64,000 bases of DNA, taken from Peptostreptococcaceae bacterium. GTDB lineage: Bacteria; Bacillota; Clostridia; Peptostreptococcales; Acidaminobacteraceae. Positions 16,990 through 26,349 of this stretch are shown here, piece by piece; within the stretch, counting starts at the first letter, position 1, and every line of letters starts with the position of its first letter. The notes beneath the pieces are model-generated. The model was given only the letters and a program-made list of their open reading frames with translations. It did no database searches and was not told where the DNA came from. The position numbers and the translations under genes were made by a program. The DNA lies in assembly GCA_027064135.1 (NCBI GenBank), contig JAMOQG010000007.1:1-64000 (forward strand), in the 5' to 3' direction.

Positions 16990-18084
16990 TTATACATTAA
17001 ATCTAAAATTAACTATATCTCCATCTTTCATGATATATTCTTTACCTTCTAATCTGACTTTTCCGTTTTCTTTAGCTTTTAACATTGAACCTGCAGTAAC
17101 TAAATCATCAAATGAAACTATTTCAGCTCGAATAAATCCTCTTTCTATATCGGAATGAATTTTGGATGCAGCTTGTGGAGCTTTTGTACCTTTTTTAATA
17201 GTCCATGCTCTTGTTTCAATTTCACCGGTAGTTAAGAAACTCATAAGATTTAATAGAGAATAACTCGATTTTATTAATTTATTTAAGCCGGATTCTTTTA
17301 AACCAAGATCTTCTAGAAACATTTGAGCTTCATCTTCATCAAGTTGAGAAATTTCTTGCTCAATCTCAGCACAAATTGCAACAACTTCAGCATTTTCAGT
17401 TTTAGCATATTCTTTAACAAGATTCACAAATTTATTTTTTGAAATATCATTTGTTAAATCATCTTCACTTACGTTCGCCACGTAAATAATTGGTTTTGTT
17501 GAAAGTAAATTTAAAGTGCTGATAAATTTAAATTCATCTTCTTTAAAGTCTAGTGTTCTTGCAGAAACACCTTCTTCTAGACCAGCAAATAATTTTTGAA
17601 GAATATCCAGATTTTTTTTAGCGTCCTTATCACTTCGTGCAAGTTTTTTTGTTTTTTCTATTTGTCTATTAATTAATTCTTGATCAGAAAGAATCAATTC
17701 ATAATTAATTGTTTCTATATCATTAATAGGATTAATTACTCCATTAACATGCACAATGTTATCGTTTTCAAAGCATCTTACAACATGTACTATTGCTTCT
17801 ACTTCTCTAATATGAGATAAAAATTTGTTTCCAAGACCTTCACCTTTTGACGCACCTTTAACAAGTCCAGCAATATCATAAAATTCAATTGCTGTTCTCA
17901 GAATTCTTTTTGAATTACTTAAATCAGACAGTATTTGCAATCTTTCATCTGGTACACTTACAACTCCGACATTTGGATCTATAGTACAAAATGGGTAATT
18001 TGCTGACTCAGCACCTGCTTTTGTAATAGCATTAAATAATGTACTTTTTCCTACATTGGGTAAACCGACAATTCCTAATTTCAT
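16990..18084 (-). CDS. ychF: redox-regulated ATPase/GTPase YchF (Obg family, OLA1-like)
   Basis: A universally conserved P-loop protein that hydrolyses ATP in preference to GTP and binds ribosomes; it is linked to stress responses. The N-terminal G domain has G1 GLPNVGKSTLFN, G3 DIAGLVKGASKGEGLGNKFLSHI and the altered G4 NVSE typical of YchF. A coiled-coil insert (residues about 130-200) and the C-terminal TGS-like domain (about 280-364, with TRAWTIKKGTKAPQAASKIHSDIERGFIRAE) complete it. The 364-residue length is standard. ATG at 18084 lies behind AAAGGATG. The promoter is covered by a 25-bp inverted repeat, which suggests regulation. Confidence 0.97.
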   Translation of the reverse strand: MKLGIVGLPNVGKSTLFNAITKAGAESANYPFCTIDPNVGVVSVPDERLQILSDLSNSKRILRTAIEFYDIAGLVKGASKGEGLGNKFLSHIREVEAIVHVVRCFENDNIVHVNGVINPINDIETINYELILSDQELINRQIEKTKKLARSDKDAKKNLDILQKLFAGLEEGVSARTLDFKEDEFKFISTLNLLSTKPIIYVANVSEDDLTNDISKNKFVNLVKEYAKTENAEVVAICAEIEQEISQLDEDEAQMFLEDLGLKESGLNKLIKSSYSLLNLMSFLTTGEIETRAWTIKKGTKAPQAASKIHSDIERGFIRAEIVSFDDLVTAGSMLKAKENGKVRLEGKEYIMKDGDIVNFRFNV

Positions 18085-18114
18085 TTGTTACACATCCTTT
18101 CACTTATTGACACT

Positions 18115-18148
18115 ATTGAATTATAATGTATAATTCAATGTTTTACAA
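18115..18148 (-). promoter_or_regulatory. ychF promoter with an embedded inverted repeat
   Basis: Minus-strand TTGTAA (18148-18143), 17-bp spacer, TATAAT (18125-18120). Perfect 11-bp arms (ATTGAATTATA at 18115-18125 and its complement at 18129-18139, separated by ATG) cover the -10 box and part of the spacer, where a repressor would sit. The bound factor is unknown. Confidence 0.65.
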
Positions 18149-18222
18149 ATATTTTTAATAATAATTTTATTTTTAGTAAAAATCATATATAATGATAGGA
18201 GCGAGTAAGAAAAGAGGAAAAT

Positions 18223-19509
18223 ATGATAAATGATATTAAAATTGTTGAAATCAATAAAAAGATAAGACTTCATTTAATTGAATCAAGTAAATTTAAAACT
18301 GATTTGATAGGTATTTATATTAAAAGACCATTAAAAGAATCTGAAGCTTCAATGAATGCTGTACTGACAAGAATGCTTGAAAGAGGAACAATGAAATATA
18401 AGACGACGAAAGAATTTAATGAAAAATTAGATGATTTATATGGTGCTGTATTAGTTTCTGATGTTCATAAATATGGTGAAAAACATGTATTTCAATTTAA
18501 AATGCAGATTCCAGATAAAAAATACATAGATTCTGAAAATATATTTGAAGAATCTATCGAAATGTTGAATGAAATGATTAATAATCCGCTTTTAATTGAT
18601 GGCACATTTAATGAAGAGTTTCTTAAACAAGAAAAAAGGAATCTAATTCAAACAATAAAATCTATTAAAGATGATAAAGTTACATATGCAATACATAAAT
18701 GCATTGAAAACATGTGTGAAAATGAACCTTACAGAATTTCACAAAATGGTTCCGTTGATGAAGTGGAAAAAATTAATTCTGAAAATTTATATCAACATTA
18801 TAGAAAAGTTCTGAAAACATCGCCTATTGATATATGTGTTATAGGTGATATGGAGTTTGATTATATTGAAAAAATAATTAGAAAAAAACTTATTTTTGAA
18901 AGAGATGAGATAATAAAGATTGATCGTGAAAAAACAGATGTTGAAGTTAATGAAGTGAAATTAATTGAGGAAGAAATGGATGTTACTCAAGCGAAGCTTA
19001 CTTTAGGTTATAGAACAAATATCAGATATGAAGATGCTAATTATGAAGCAAGTGTTTTATTCGCATCAATACTTGGAGGTGGAGCAAGTTCAAAGCTATT
19101 TAATGAAATAAGAGAAGAAAAAAGTTTATGTTATTATATATATGCTAAACTTGAAAAATTTAAGTCTATTATGTTAATTGCAGCGGGTATAAATTCAAAA
19201 GATAAAGAAGAGGTTATTGAATTAATTAAAAATAGTATTTTAAAGATACAAAATGGTGAAATTAGCGATGAAGAATTAAAAATAGCAAAAAAATCAGTAA
19301 TTTCTTCATTGAAGGCAAGGTCGGACTATCCAAATTCATTTATTAATTATTACTATGATCAAACATTAACAAGAAAAAATATCGATATTGGAAAAACTAT
19401 AAAAAAATATCAATCTATTTCTATAAACGAGATTGTGGAAGCTAGTAAAAAAATAAAACTTGATACTATACATTTTATTAAAGAAAAGGTGCATTTGAAT
19501 GAAAATTAA
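18223..19509 (+). CDS. yfmF: M16-like peptidase homologue YfmF (EF-P modification-associated, non-catalytic partner)
   Basis: M16 (insulinase) fold of 428 residues with two half-domains. The position of the zinc motif reads VLTRMLERG, so HxxEH is absent and this member should not be a zinc protease by itself. Conserved features include the N-terminal strand with IYIKRP, DDLYGAVL, and the second-half REEKSLCYYIYAKLE. YfmF/YfmH pairs (YmfF/YmfH in Bacillus) are annotated as associated with 5-aminopentanol modification of elongation factor P; the biochemical step is not settled. ATG lies behind GAGGAA. Its stop overlaps the start of the catalytic partner by 11 bp. Confidence 0.88.
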   Translation: MINDIKIVEINKKIRLHLIESSKFKTDLIGIYIKRPLKESEASMNAVLTRMLERGTMKYKTTKEFNEKLDDLYGAVLVSDVHKYGEKHVFQFKMQIPDKKYIDSENIFEESIEMLNEMINNPLLIDGTFNEEFLKQEKRNLIQTIKSIKDDKVTYAIHKCIENMCENEPYRISQNGSVDEVEKINSENLYQHYRKVLKTSPIDICVIGDMEFDYIEKIIRKKLIFERDEIIKIDREKTDVEVNEVKLIEEEMDVTQAKLTLGYRTNIRYEDANYEASVLFASILGGGASSKLFNEIREEKSLCYYIYAKLEKFKSIMLIAAGINSKDKEEVIELIKNSILKIQNGEISDEELKIAKKSVISSLKARSDYPNSFINYYYDQTLTRKNIDIGKTIKKYQSISINEIVEASKKIKLDTIHFIKEKVHLNEN

Positions 19510-20788
19510 TGAAATCTATTATGAAAAAATAAATGAAAAACTTTATGTTGGAGAACATGAGTCAGGATTAAAAGTATATGTTTTTCCAAAAAAAGATTTT
19601 AGTAAAAAACATGCATATTTTATGACCGAATATGGTTCTGTATTTAATTCTTTTATTGATGAAAATGGAGAAATTGTAAAAAAGCCTCTTGGAATTGCAC
19701 ATTTTTTGGAGCATAAAATATTTGAGGAATCTGAAGGAAATATTTTTGAAAAATTTGCTTTATTAGGTGCTAATGTGAATGCATATACAAAGTTTGAATC
19801 AACTACTTATAATTTTTCTACTGTTGATAATTTTTATAAAGCGTTAAAACTTTTAATTGAATTTGTTCAAAAACCATATATTACTGAAGAAAATGTTGAA
19901 AAAGAAAAAGGCATTATTGAACAAGAAATAAAAATGTATTTAGATGATCCGGATTGGAAAGTTTATTTTAATGCTTTAAAAGCAATTTATAAAGATAATG
20001 AGGTTAGGGAAGATATTGCAGGATCTGTTGAATCAATAAAAGAAATTACAAAAGATGATTTAATGGAGTGCTACAATTATTTTTATTCGCCTGCGAATAT
20101 GATTATTTTTGTTATTGGAGATGTTGATAAAGATAAAGTTTTTGATACAGTAAATAATTCTTTATCAGAGGAATTTATTGGTAGAAAAATAGTTCCAGAA
20201 GTTATTTTTAAAGAAGAAAATAAGAATGTAAATTTAAAAGAAATACATGAATATATGGATGTTTCTCAGGCAAAATTCATTTTTGGATTTAAAGATACAA
20301 GGAAATATTCAGTTAAAGAATTGTATAGAAGATCTTTTGCAATAAAGATTGCGATTGTAAGTGCTTTTGGCGTATCAAGTTCATTTTACAATAATGCTTA
20401 TGAAAATGGGTTAATTGATGAAAGTTTTTCATCTGAACATTCATTTAGTAAGTATTATCTACATACAATTTTTGGTGGTGAATCTGATTATCCTAATGAA
20501 TTATATAGAAAAGTGCTAGAAGAAATAAATCGTATTAAAAAAGAAGGATTTGATTTGGAAAGTTTAACAAGAATTAAAAGAAAATTTACAGGCAGGTATA
20601 TTGCTTCGTTTAATTCTCTTCAATCTATTGCATCTTTATTTACTGATTATTATATTAAAGGGATTAATAGTTTTGAATATTTAGATGTACTTGAAAACAT
20701 TTCCCCTGATTATATTAAGGAAGTATTTGATGATCATTTTGATACGGATGATTCTGTGATATCTATAATAGAAAGTGAAGGTAAATAG
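19499..20788 (+). CDS. yfmH: M16 zinc metallopeptidase YfmH
   Basis: The active partner of the preceding protein. HFLEH (the inverted zinc motif HxxEH) lies at about residue 66, followed by GANVNAYTKFESTTY and the downstream Glu region EKEKGIIEQEIKMYLDDPDW, which supplies the third zinc ligand. The 429 residues form the usual two-lobed M16 half. The start ATG at 19499 has AAAGGTG upstream and lies inside the yfmF reading frame, so the two subunits are translationally coupled. Such pairing of a catalytic and a non-catalytic subunit parallels mitochondrial processing peptidase. lgt follows after one base. Confidence 0.92.
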   Translation: MKINEIYYEKINEKLYVGEHESGLKVYVFPKKDFSKKHAYFMTEYGSVFNSFIDENGEIVKKPLGIAHFLEHKIFEESEGNIFEKFALLGANVNAYTKFESTTYNFSTVDNFYKALKLLIEFVQKPYITEENVEKEKGIIEQEIKMYLDDPDWKVYFNALKAIYKDNEVREDIAGSVESIKEITKDDLMECYNYFYSPANMIIFVIGDVDKDKVFDTVNNSLSEEFIGRKIVPEVIFKEENKNVNLKEIHEYMDVSQAKFIFGFKDTRKYSVKELYRRSFAIKIAIVSAFGVSSSFYNNAYENGLIDESFSSEHSFSKYYLHTIFGGESDYPNELYRKVLEEINRIKKEGFDLESLTRIKRKFTGRYIASFNSLQSIASLFTDYYIKGINSFEYLDVLENISPDYIKEVFDDHFDTDDSVISIIESEGK

Positions 20789-20789
20789 T

Positions 20790-21524
20790 ATGGTAGATCC
20801 TATAGCGTTTAGTATATTTGGTATTGATGTAAGATGGTATGGTATTTTTATGGCTTCTGCGATGTTGATTGGATCACTGATAGTTATGAAATTTGCAAAG
20901 AAAAGTGGTTATAAAGAAGATGATATTATTGACTTAATTCTTGTTGTAATTCCATTTGGAATTATTGGGGCAAGATCTTATTATGTACTTTTTAATTTAG
21001 ATTATTATGCGGGTGATTTTTTAAAAATGATTAATTTAAGAGGTGGTGGACTTGCAATACATGGAGCTGTAATTGGTGGTATCGCAAGTGGTTATATATT
21101 TTGTAAAATAAGAAAAATAAATTTTTATGAACTTATAGACTTTGCGGCTCCAGCATTAATTTTAGGTCAAGCTATTGGAAGGTGGGGTAATTTTACTAAT
21201 GGTGAGGCTCATGGTGGAGTAACTGATCTTCCGTGGGGGATAATGGTTGATGGACAAAAAGTTCATCCTACCTTCTTATATGAATCAATTTGGAACATGA
21301 TGATATTTTTATTCTTAATATTTTTAGGAAAGAAATTTAAAAAGAAAAATGGAGATATCTTTGCAATATATATGGGTCTATATTCGGTTGGACGTTTCAT
21401 AATTGAAGGAATGCGTACTGATAGTTTGATGCTTGGACCGCTAAGAATGGCGCAAGTAATTTCACTCGTGCTTATAGCGATAAGTATATATATATTATTT
21501 TTTAGAAAACAAACAAATAAATAA
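20790..21524 (+). CDS. lgt: prolipoprotein diacylglyceryl transferase
   Basis: Integral membrane enzyme that moves diacylglycerol from phosphatidylglycerol to the lipobox cysteine. Seven predicted helices; the Lgt signature is AIGRWGNFTNGEAHGG, and an early RGGGLAIHGAVIGG holds the essential His. I start at ATG 20790 behind GAAGGT; the GTG at 20775 lies upstream of that ribosome site and inside yfmH. The protein has 244 residues. It is cotranscribed with yfmF and yfmH and closed by a terminator. Its substrates in this window include the lipoproteins encoded at 13309, 50236 and 63104. Confidence 0.96.
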   Translation: MVDPIAFSIFGIDVRWYGIFMASAMLIGSLIVMKFAKKSGYKEDDIIDLILVVIPFGIIGARSYYVLFNLDYYAGDFLKMINLRGGGLAIHGAVIGGIASGYIFCKIRKINFYELIDFAAPALILGQAIGRWGNFTNGEAHGGVTDLPWGIMVDGQKVHPTFLYESIWNMMIFLFLIFLGKKFKKKNGDIFAIYMGLYSVGRFIIEGMRTDSLMLGPLRMAQVISLVLIAISIYILFFRKQTNK

Positions 21525-21537
21525 AATTCACTTATAG

Positions 21538-21566
21538 AGATGCTTTTTAAAAGCATCTTTTTTTTT
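21538..21566 (+). terminator. terminator after lgt
   Basis: AGATGCTT pairs with AAGCATCT around a 5-nt loop (21538-21558), followed by a T run. Confidence 0.9.
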
Positions 21567-21665
21567 ATGATTTTTTTGATTTGAAGTGCTATGTAATGCT
21601 TATGTAAAGGAACACTCTTAATATTTATGAAGACACAATTTTTTTAATAAAAATTTACTCAAACG

Positions 21666-21690
21666 TGGGTGATTGTGGTATAATATGGGA
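21666..21690 (+). promoter_or_regulatory. MraZ box overlapping the dcw promoter
   Basis: Three TGG(G/T) repeats lie exactly 10 bp apart (21666-21669, 21676-21679, 21686-21689), the spacing known for MraZ operators (TGGGN repeats with 5-bp gaps). The middle repeat provides TGG of an extended -10, TGGTATAAT (TATAAT 21679-21684). This implies that MraZ binds across its own promoter and autoregulates the division cluster. Confidence 0.8.
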
Positions 21691-21716
21691 AAGATACCCA
21701 TAAGCGGGGTGATATT

Positions 21717-22148
21717 ATGTTTATCGGGGAATATAATCATAAGATTGATAATCGTGGACGAATAAATATACCATCTAAACTTAGATATGATATGAGTGAA
21801 AGATTTTATTTAACAAAAGGTTTAGATAATTGTCTGTTCTTGTTTCCAGAAGATGAATGGAAAGTTTTTGAAGAAAAGTTGAAAACTTTACCATTAACTA
21901 ATAGGGACGCAAGAGCCTTTGTGCGTATGTTTTTCGCTGGTGCTACTGAATGTGTAGTTGATAAACAAGGGCGTATAAATATCCCTAATAATTTAATTAA
22001 ACATAGCGACATAAATAAAGATGTAATGATAATAGGTGTAGGACAAAGAATTGAATTGTGGAGTAAAGAAAATTGGGAAAAATATAATGAGCCTGATAAC
22101 ATTAGTTATGATGATATAGCAGAAAAAATGGCTGAATTAGGGATATAG
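21717..22148 (+). CDS. mraZ: transcriptional regulator MraZ
   Basis: First gene of the division and cell wall cluster. The 143 residues contain two AbrB/SpoVT-like MraZ domains. Each half has a D-x-K/N-x-R motif: DNRGRINIPSKLR near residue 12 and DKQGRINIPNNL near residue 82. These form the DNA-binding loops of the ring-shaped oligomer. It normally represses its own operon through TGGGN repeats, which are present upstream. ATG lies behind GGGGTGAT; 8 bp separate it from rsmH. Confidence 0.97.
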   Translation: MFIGEYNHKIDNRGRINIPSKLRYDMSERFYLTKGLDNCLFLFPEDEWKVFEEKLKTLPLTNRDARAFVRMFFAGATECVVDKQGRINIPNNLIKHSDINKDVMIIGVGQRIELWSKENWEKYNEPDNISYDDIAEKMAELGI

Positions 22149-22156
22149 GTGGTTTT

Positions 22157-23089
22157 ATGGATTTTAAACACGAATCGGTTTTATTAAATGAATGCATTGA
22201 GAATTTAAAAATTAAAAGTGATGGTATTTATGTTGATGGAACACTTGGTGGCGCAGGGCATTCAAAATATATTCTAGAAAAGCTTGATAGTGGTTTGTTA
22301 ATTGGAATTGATCAAGATGAGGATGCGTTGAAAGCTGCTGATGATGTTTTAAAAAAAGTAAATTCAAATTATAAGCTTGTTCATAGTAATTTTTCAGATG
22401 TTATTAATGTTCTTGATGAGTTGGGAATTGATAAAATTGATGGAATTTTACTTGATCTTGGTGTATCGTCTTATCAAATTGATAATCCTGAAAGAGGTTT
22501 CTCTTATATGAAAAAAGGGGATCTTGATATGAGGATGGATCAAAGCCAATCTTTGACAGCTAAAAAAGTTGTGAATGAGTATTCGTATGATGAATTAATT
22601 GATATATTTTTTAAATTTGGAGAAGAAAAATTTTCTAAAAGAATTGCAAGACATATTGTTGAAAAAAGAGGTGAGAAAGAAATTTCTACAACTATAGAAC
22701 TAGTTGATATTATTAAAGAATCATTGCCTAGTTCAGCGCTTCATAAGGATTCACATCCAGCAAAGCGAGTATTTCAAGCTATTAGAATTGAAGTGAATAA
22801 TGAATTGGGAATTATTGAGAACACAATCTTTAATGTAATAAAAAGGATGAATAAAGGTGGAAGAGTAGTAATAATTACTTTTCATTCTTTAGAAGATAGA
22901 ATAGTTAAGCATGCTTTTAAGGAATTATATATTGATTGTATTTGTCCGCCAGGAATGCCAATTTGCACATGTGGTAAACAAAGAGAAATAAAAATAATAA
23001 CTAAGAAACCAATATACCCAACCGGTGATGAATTAAATGTTAATAGCAGATCGAGAAGTGCTAAATTAAGGGTTGCAGAAAAAATATAG
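22157..23089 (+). CDS. rsmH: 16S rRNA (cytosine-1402-N4) methyltransferase
   Basis: SAM-dependent enzyme that methylates C1402 in the ribosomal P site. The 310 residues include the SAM loop YVDGTLGGAGHS, GIDQDEDAL, LLDLGVSSYQID and RGFSYMKKGDLDMRMD, then a helical insert and a C-terminal TFHSLEDRIVK segment followed by a Cys-rich stretch (CICPPGMPICTCGK) common in RsmH. It sits directly after mraZ, the standard order. Its 3' end lies just upstream of the ftsL start. Confidence 0.97.
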   Translation: MDFKHESVLLNECIENLKIKSDGIYVDGTLGGAGHSKYILEKLDSGLLIGIDQDEDALKAADDVLKKVNSNYKLVHSNFSDVINVLDELGIDKIDGILLDLGVSSYQIDNPERGFSYMKKGDLDMRMDQSQSLTAKKVVNEYSYDELIDIFFKFGEEKFSKRIARHIVEKRGEKEISTTIELVDIIKESLPSSALHKDSHPAKRVFQAIRIEVNNELGIIENTIFNVIKRMNKGGRVVIITFHSLEDRIVKHAFKELYIDCICPPGMPICTCGKQREIKIITKKPIYPTGDELNVNSRSRSAKLRVAEKI

Positions 23090-23102
23090 AAGTGAGGAAA
23101 TT

Positions 23103-23573
23103 ATGGGAGCGGCAAGAGAATATCGCTATGATAGTTATGATTACTATAAAAATGATAATAGAATACTTAAAATTGCTGAAGAAAATAATAAAAAATGCAA
23201 ACGAAGAGAAAGATTCTTTAATAAATTTTTTACTTCAATTTTATATTTTGCATGCATATTAATGGTGTTTACGCTTGCTTTTCTTTTAGTGCAAAGAAAT
23301 TCTTTAATAGTTAAATTTAAAACCGAATCTTTAAATTTAGAAAGAGAAATAAGGCTCAAAAATTTGCAGGTTGAAAATTTAGAATCAGATATTAGTAGAA
23401 ATTTGGATTTAACGATGATTGAGAATAAAGCTACAAATGAGTTAAACCTTGTATATCCTGATTTATCTCAAACTATATATATAAAAGAAAAATGGAAATA
23501 TTCTATAAAAGATATTGATGAAACAATTAATAGTATAAGTAAAATTAATAATGGGGTACAAAATGAAGAATAA
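23103..23573 (+). CDS. ftsL: FtsL-like divisome protein
   Basis: A bitopic membrane protein of about 156 residues. A basic cytoplasmic N-terminus (KKCKRRERFFNKF) precedes one membrane helix at about 46-66 and an extracellular coiled coil (VKFKTESLNLEREIRLKNLQVENLESDI). FtsL sequences are poorly conserved. The call rests on topology and on the position between rsmH and the division transpeptidase gene. A frame from ATG 23073 overlaps rsmH, but GTGAGGA just upstream supports ATG 23103. It would form the FtsL-DivIC-DivIB subcomplex that activates FtsW and FtsI. Confidence 0.82.
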   Translation: MGAAREYRYDSYDYYKNDNRILKIAEENNKKCKRRERFFNKFFTSILYFACILMVFTLAFLLVQRNSLIVKFKTESLNLEREIRLKNLQVENLESDISRNLDLTMIENKATNELNLVYPDLSQTIYIKEKWKYSIKDIDETINSISKINNGVQNEE

Positions 23574-25326
23574 TAATAGACCAAGTTACCTGATGAAAAG
23601 AAGATTGTTTTATGTGGTGGTAATTGTGTCGTTATTATTTTTTTATATTAGCATTAATTATTATAAAATTCAGATATTACAAAAAAAATTCTATACTGAA
23701 AAAGCGCTTGCTAACCAAATGAAAACTTTTGAAATACCAGCAAAACGTGGTAATATTTTTGACAGAAATGGAGAGAAATTAGCATATAGTATTTCAAGAT
23801 ATAGAGTATATTTAGATAAAAAAAGTTTTAATATTGAAAATAAAAATGAATTAATTAATATTTTGGGTGTAAGTGAAGAAAAATTTGATTACTTATACGA
23901 AAATAAGAATAATACTTATACTTTAATGAGAAATATTGAACAGGATATTCATGATCAACTTTTAATTGAAGACTATGATGGTATTTGGATGGAAGATGAT
24001 TCAATGCGAGTTTATCCTAATGATGATTTAGCATCAAGAGTTATTGGACATACAAATGTTGATTTGGATGGTATTGTAGGGATTGAATATTCAATGAACG
24101 ATATTTTAAAAGGCACAAATGGAATGGTAAAGGCAAAAACAGATGCAATTGGTAGAAGATTGCCATATGGAAATGAAGAGATTATTAATCCAATTAATGG
24201 CTCTGATGTATATTTAACAATTGATGAAGTTATTCAACATTTTACAGAAAAAAGTATCGGAAAGGGTTTAGAAAATACCGGTGCTAAAAATGTATATGCG
24301 ATTGTAACGGATGTGAAAACAGGAGAAATACTAGCGATGGCAAGCACACCAACATATAATTTAAATGAGCCAAGAGAAAAACCTGAAAACGTTTCAAAAG
24401 AAGAATATGAAAAATTATCTAATGAGAAAAAAGTTGAATTATGGAATGAAAATTGGAAAAATCCAATTGTTTCTAATATATTTGAACCTGGATCTACTTT
24501 TAAAATAGTGACGGCTGCTATTGGCTTAGAAGAAAATGTAGTTTCACCGACAACTGTTTTTAATGAAGAAACCGGTTATATAAATGTATATGATAGGAAA
24601 ATTAAATGTTGGTATTATCCTAATCATCATGGTAGAGAAACTTTTGTTGAAGCTATGGAGAATTCGTGTAATCCAGTTTTTGTTCAAGTGGGCCAAAACA
24701 TTGGACGTGATAATTTTCATGATGGACTTGTTAAATTTGGATTAAATGATGAGCTAGCAATACAATTGCCTGGAGTAGTTGAATATAAAGTTAGAGAAAA
24801 GAGTGAGATAGGGCCTGTTGAATTAGCAACGATGAGTTATGGGCATGGAATATCTGTGACGCCGATTCAATTAATAAGGACTTTAAACGCTATTATTAAT
24901 AATGGAAATTTAGTTGAACCAAGTATAATTAAGAAAGTTGTAAAGGATAATGATATTCTGATTAATGAAAATATAGGAATTAAAAAAAGAAAAATTATTT
25001 CTGATGAAACATCAAAAAATATTAAATTGATGTTGGAATCAGTTGTTAATAATGGTTCGGGAAAAGCTGCTAATATTTCAGGAATTAGAGTAGGTGGGAA
25101 AACAGGTACAACTATAGAATTAGAAAATGGTGTCTATAATGAAGAAAAAGGAATTGCATCTTTTTATGGATTTGCTCCAGTTGAAGATCCGGAAATATCT
25201 GTTCTTGTTATAGTGAATGAACCAAAAGATAGTATTTATGGCTCTGTAGTTGCAGCTCCGATTTTTAAAGAAATTATGGAATCGGCATTAAGGCAAGTTG
25301 GTGTAAAACCGAATTTCAAAGAATAA
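23563..25326 (+). CDS. ftsI: division-specific class B penicillin-binding protein (FtsI/PBP2B type)
   Basis: Septal peptidoglycan transpeptidase. N-terminal membrane anchor (residues about 17-36), pedestal domain starting RGNIFDRNGEKLA, and catalytic domain with EPGSTFKIVTA (SxxK serine), SCN (second motif) and GGKTGTT (third motif). About 587 residues. No C-terminal PASTA domains are present, unlike SpoVD and most PBP2B proteins. I prefer ATG 23563, because ATG 23551 is part of the TGGGG ribosome site. It overlaps the end of ftsL. It works with FtsW, encoded farther down the cluster. Confidence 0.94.
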   Translation: MKNNNRPSYLMKRRLFYVVVIVSLLFFYISINYYKIQILQKKFYTEKALANQMKTFEIPAKRGNIFDRNGEKLAYSISRYRVYLDKKSFNIENKNELINILGVSEEKFDYLYENKNNTYTLMRNIEQDIHDQLLIEDYDGIWMEDDSMRVYPNDDLASRVIGHTNVDLDGIVGIEYSMNDILKGTNGMVKAKTDAIGRRLPYGNEEIINPINGSDVYLTIDEVIQHFTEKSIGKGLENTGAKNVYAIVTDVKTGEILAMASTPTYNLNEPREKPENVSKEEYEKLSNEKKVELWNENWKNPIVSNIFEPGSTFKIVTAAIGLEENVVSPTTVFNEETGYINVYDRKIKCWYYPNHHGRETFVEAMENSCNPVFVQVGQNIGRDNFHDGLVKFGLNDELAIQLPGVVEYKVREKSEIGPVELATMSYGHGISVTPIQLIRTLNAIINNGNLVEPSIIKKVVKDNDILINENIGIKKRKIISDETSKNIKLMLESVVNNGSGKAANISGIRVGGKTGTTIELENGVYNEEKGIASFYGFAPVEDPEISVLVIVNEPKDSIYGSVVAAPIFKEIMESALRQVGVKPNFKE

Positions 25327-25336
25327 TAATTTGTGG

Positions 25337-25342
25337 TATAAT
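25337..25342 (+). promoter_or_regulatory. internal extended -10 promoter before mraY
   Basis: TGTGGTATAAT with TATAAT at 25337-25342 in the 54-bp gap after ftsI. A weak TTTCAA lies 17 bp upstream. It could boost mraY-to-ftsZ transcription independently of MraZ. Confidence 0.5.
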
Positions 25343-25380
25343 GAGTAAGTTGAATTTTGTTAAAGTTTTGAGGAGTATTT

Positions 25381-26340
25381 ATGGGCAATCAATTAAACAT
25401 CTATACCGCATTTTTAATAAGTATAATAATAACGTTATTAATTGGCAAAATATTAATAAAGAAATTGACTTTTTTAAAATATGGTCAAAGTATTAGGAAA
25501 GAAGGACCTCAGTCACACTTAAAGAAAACTGGAACACCTACAATGGGTGGAATAATATTTTTATTTGCTTTTTTATTTATAACTATTGCTAACGGTAATT
25601 TTAATAATAATGTATTTATTATTTTATTATCTACATATGGATTGGCATCGATTGGATTTATAGATGATTATAAAATAATTAAATTAAAGACGAATGAAGG
25701 AATTTCAGCTAAGCAAAAAATATTAGGTCAAGTTGTTATTGCTTTGATGGTATCTATAATGGGATATTATTTTTTAGGTTCAGATATTTTAGTTCCGTTT
25801 TTAAATAACTATATTGAATTGAAATGGATATATTTTCCGTTTAACATTTTTTTTATTGTAGCACTATCTAATTCTGTAAATTTAACTGATGGAGTAGATG
25901 GATTGTCAACAACTGTTACTATTATTGTACTTGGATTTTTTCTTATAACTTCAATTGTGTTTAAACAATATTACTTAAGTATATTGATAACTGGTGCAAT
26001 TGGGGCATTATTTGGGTTTTTATATTATAATATAAATCCTGCAAAAGTATTTATGGGAGATGTGGGTTCTCTTTCGTTAGGTGGATTGGTTGCAGGTGTT
26101 GCGATGGTTTTAAAACTTCAACTTTTTGTTCCAATAATTGGTATAATTTATTTTACTGAAACTGTATCAGTAATAATCCAAGTGTTTTATTTTAAAAAAT
26201 TTGGGAAAAGAGTTTTTAAAATGACTCCTATTCATCATCATTACGAATTAAGTGGATTATCAGAAAATCAAATTGTGAAAAAATTTGCTTTGATTACAAT
26301 TCTTGGCTTTGTTTGTAGTATGTTGATTTTATTTTTATAG
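25381..26340 (+). CDS. mraY: phospho-N-acetylmuramoyl-pentapeptide transferase
   Basis: Transfers the UDP-MurNAc-pentapeptide precursor to undecaprenyl phosphate, giving lipid I. Polytopic, about 10 helices in 319 residues. Catalytic motifs present: FIDDYKII (Asp pair), SVNLTDGVDGLST, VFMGDVGSLSLGG, and MTPIHHHYELSG near the C-terminus. ATG lies behind GAGGAG. It is followed 9 bp later by murD. Confidence 0.97.
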   Translation: MGNQLNIYTAFLISIIITLLIGKILIKKLTFLKYGQSIRKEGPQSHLKKTGTPTMGGIIFLFAFLFITIANGNFNNNVFIILLSTYGLASIGFIDDYKIIKLKTNEGISAKQKILGQVVIALMVSIMGYYFLGSDILVPFLNNYIELKWIYFPFNIFFIVALSNSVNLTDGVDGLSTTVTIIVLGFFLITSIVFKQYYLSILITGAIGALFGFLYYNINPAKVFMGDVGSLSLGGLVAGVAMVLKLQLFVPIIGIIYFTETVSVIIQVFYFKKFGKRVFKMTPIHHHYELSGLSENQIVKKFALITILGFVCSMLILFL

Positions 26341-26349
26341 GGGGTACGA

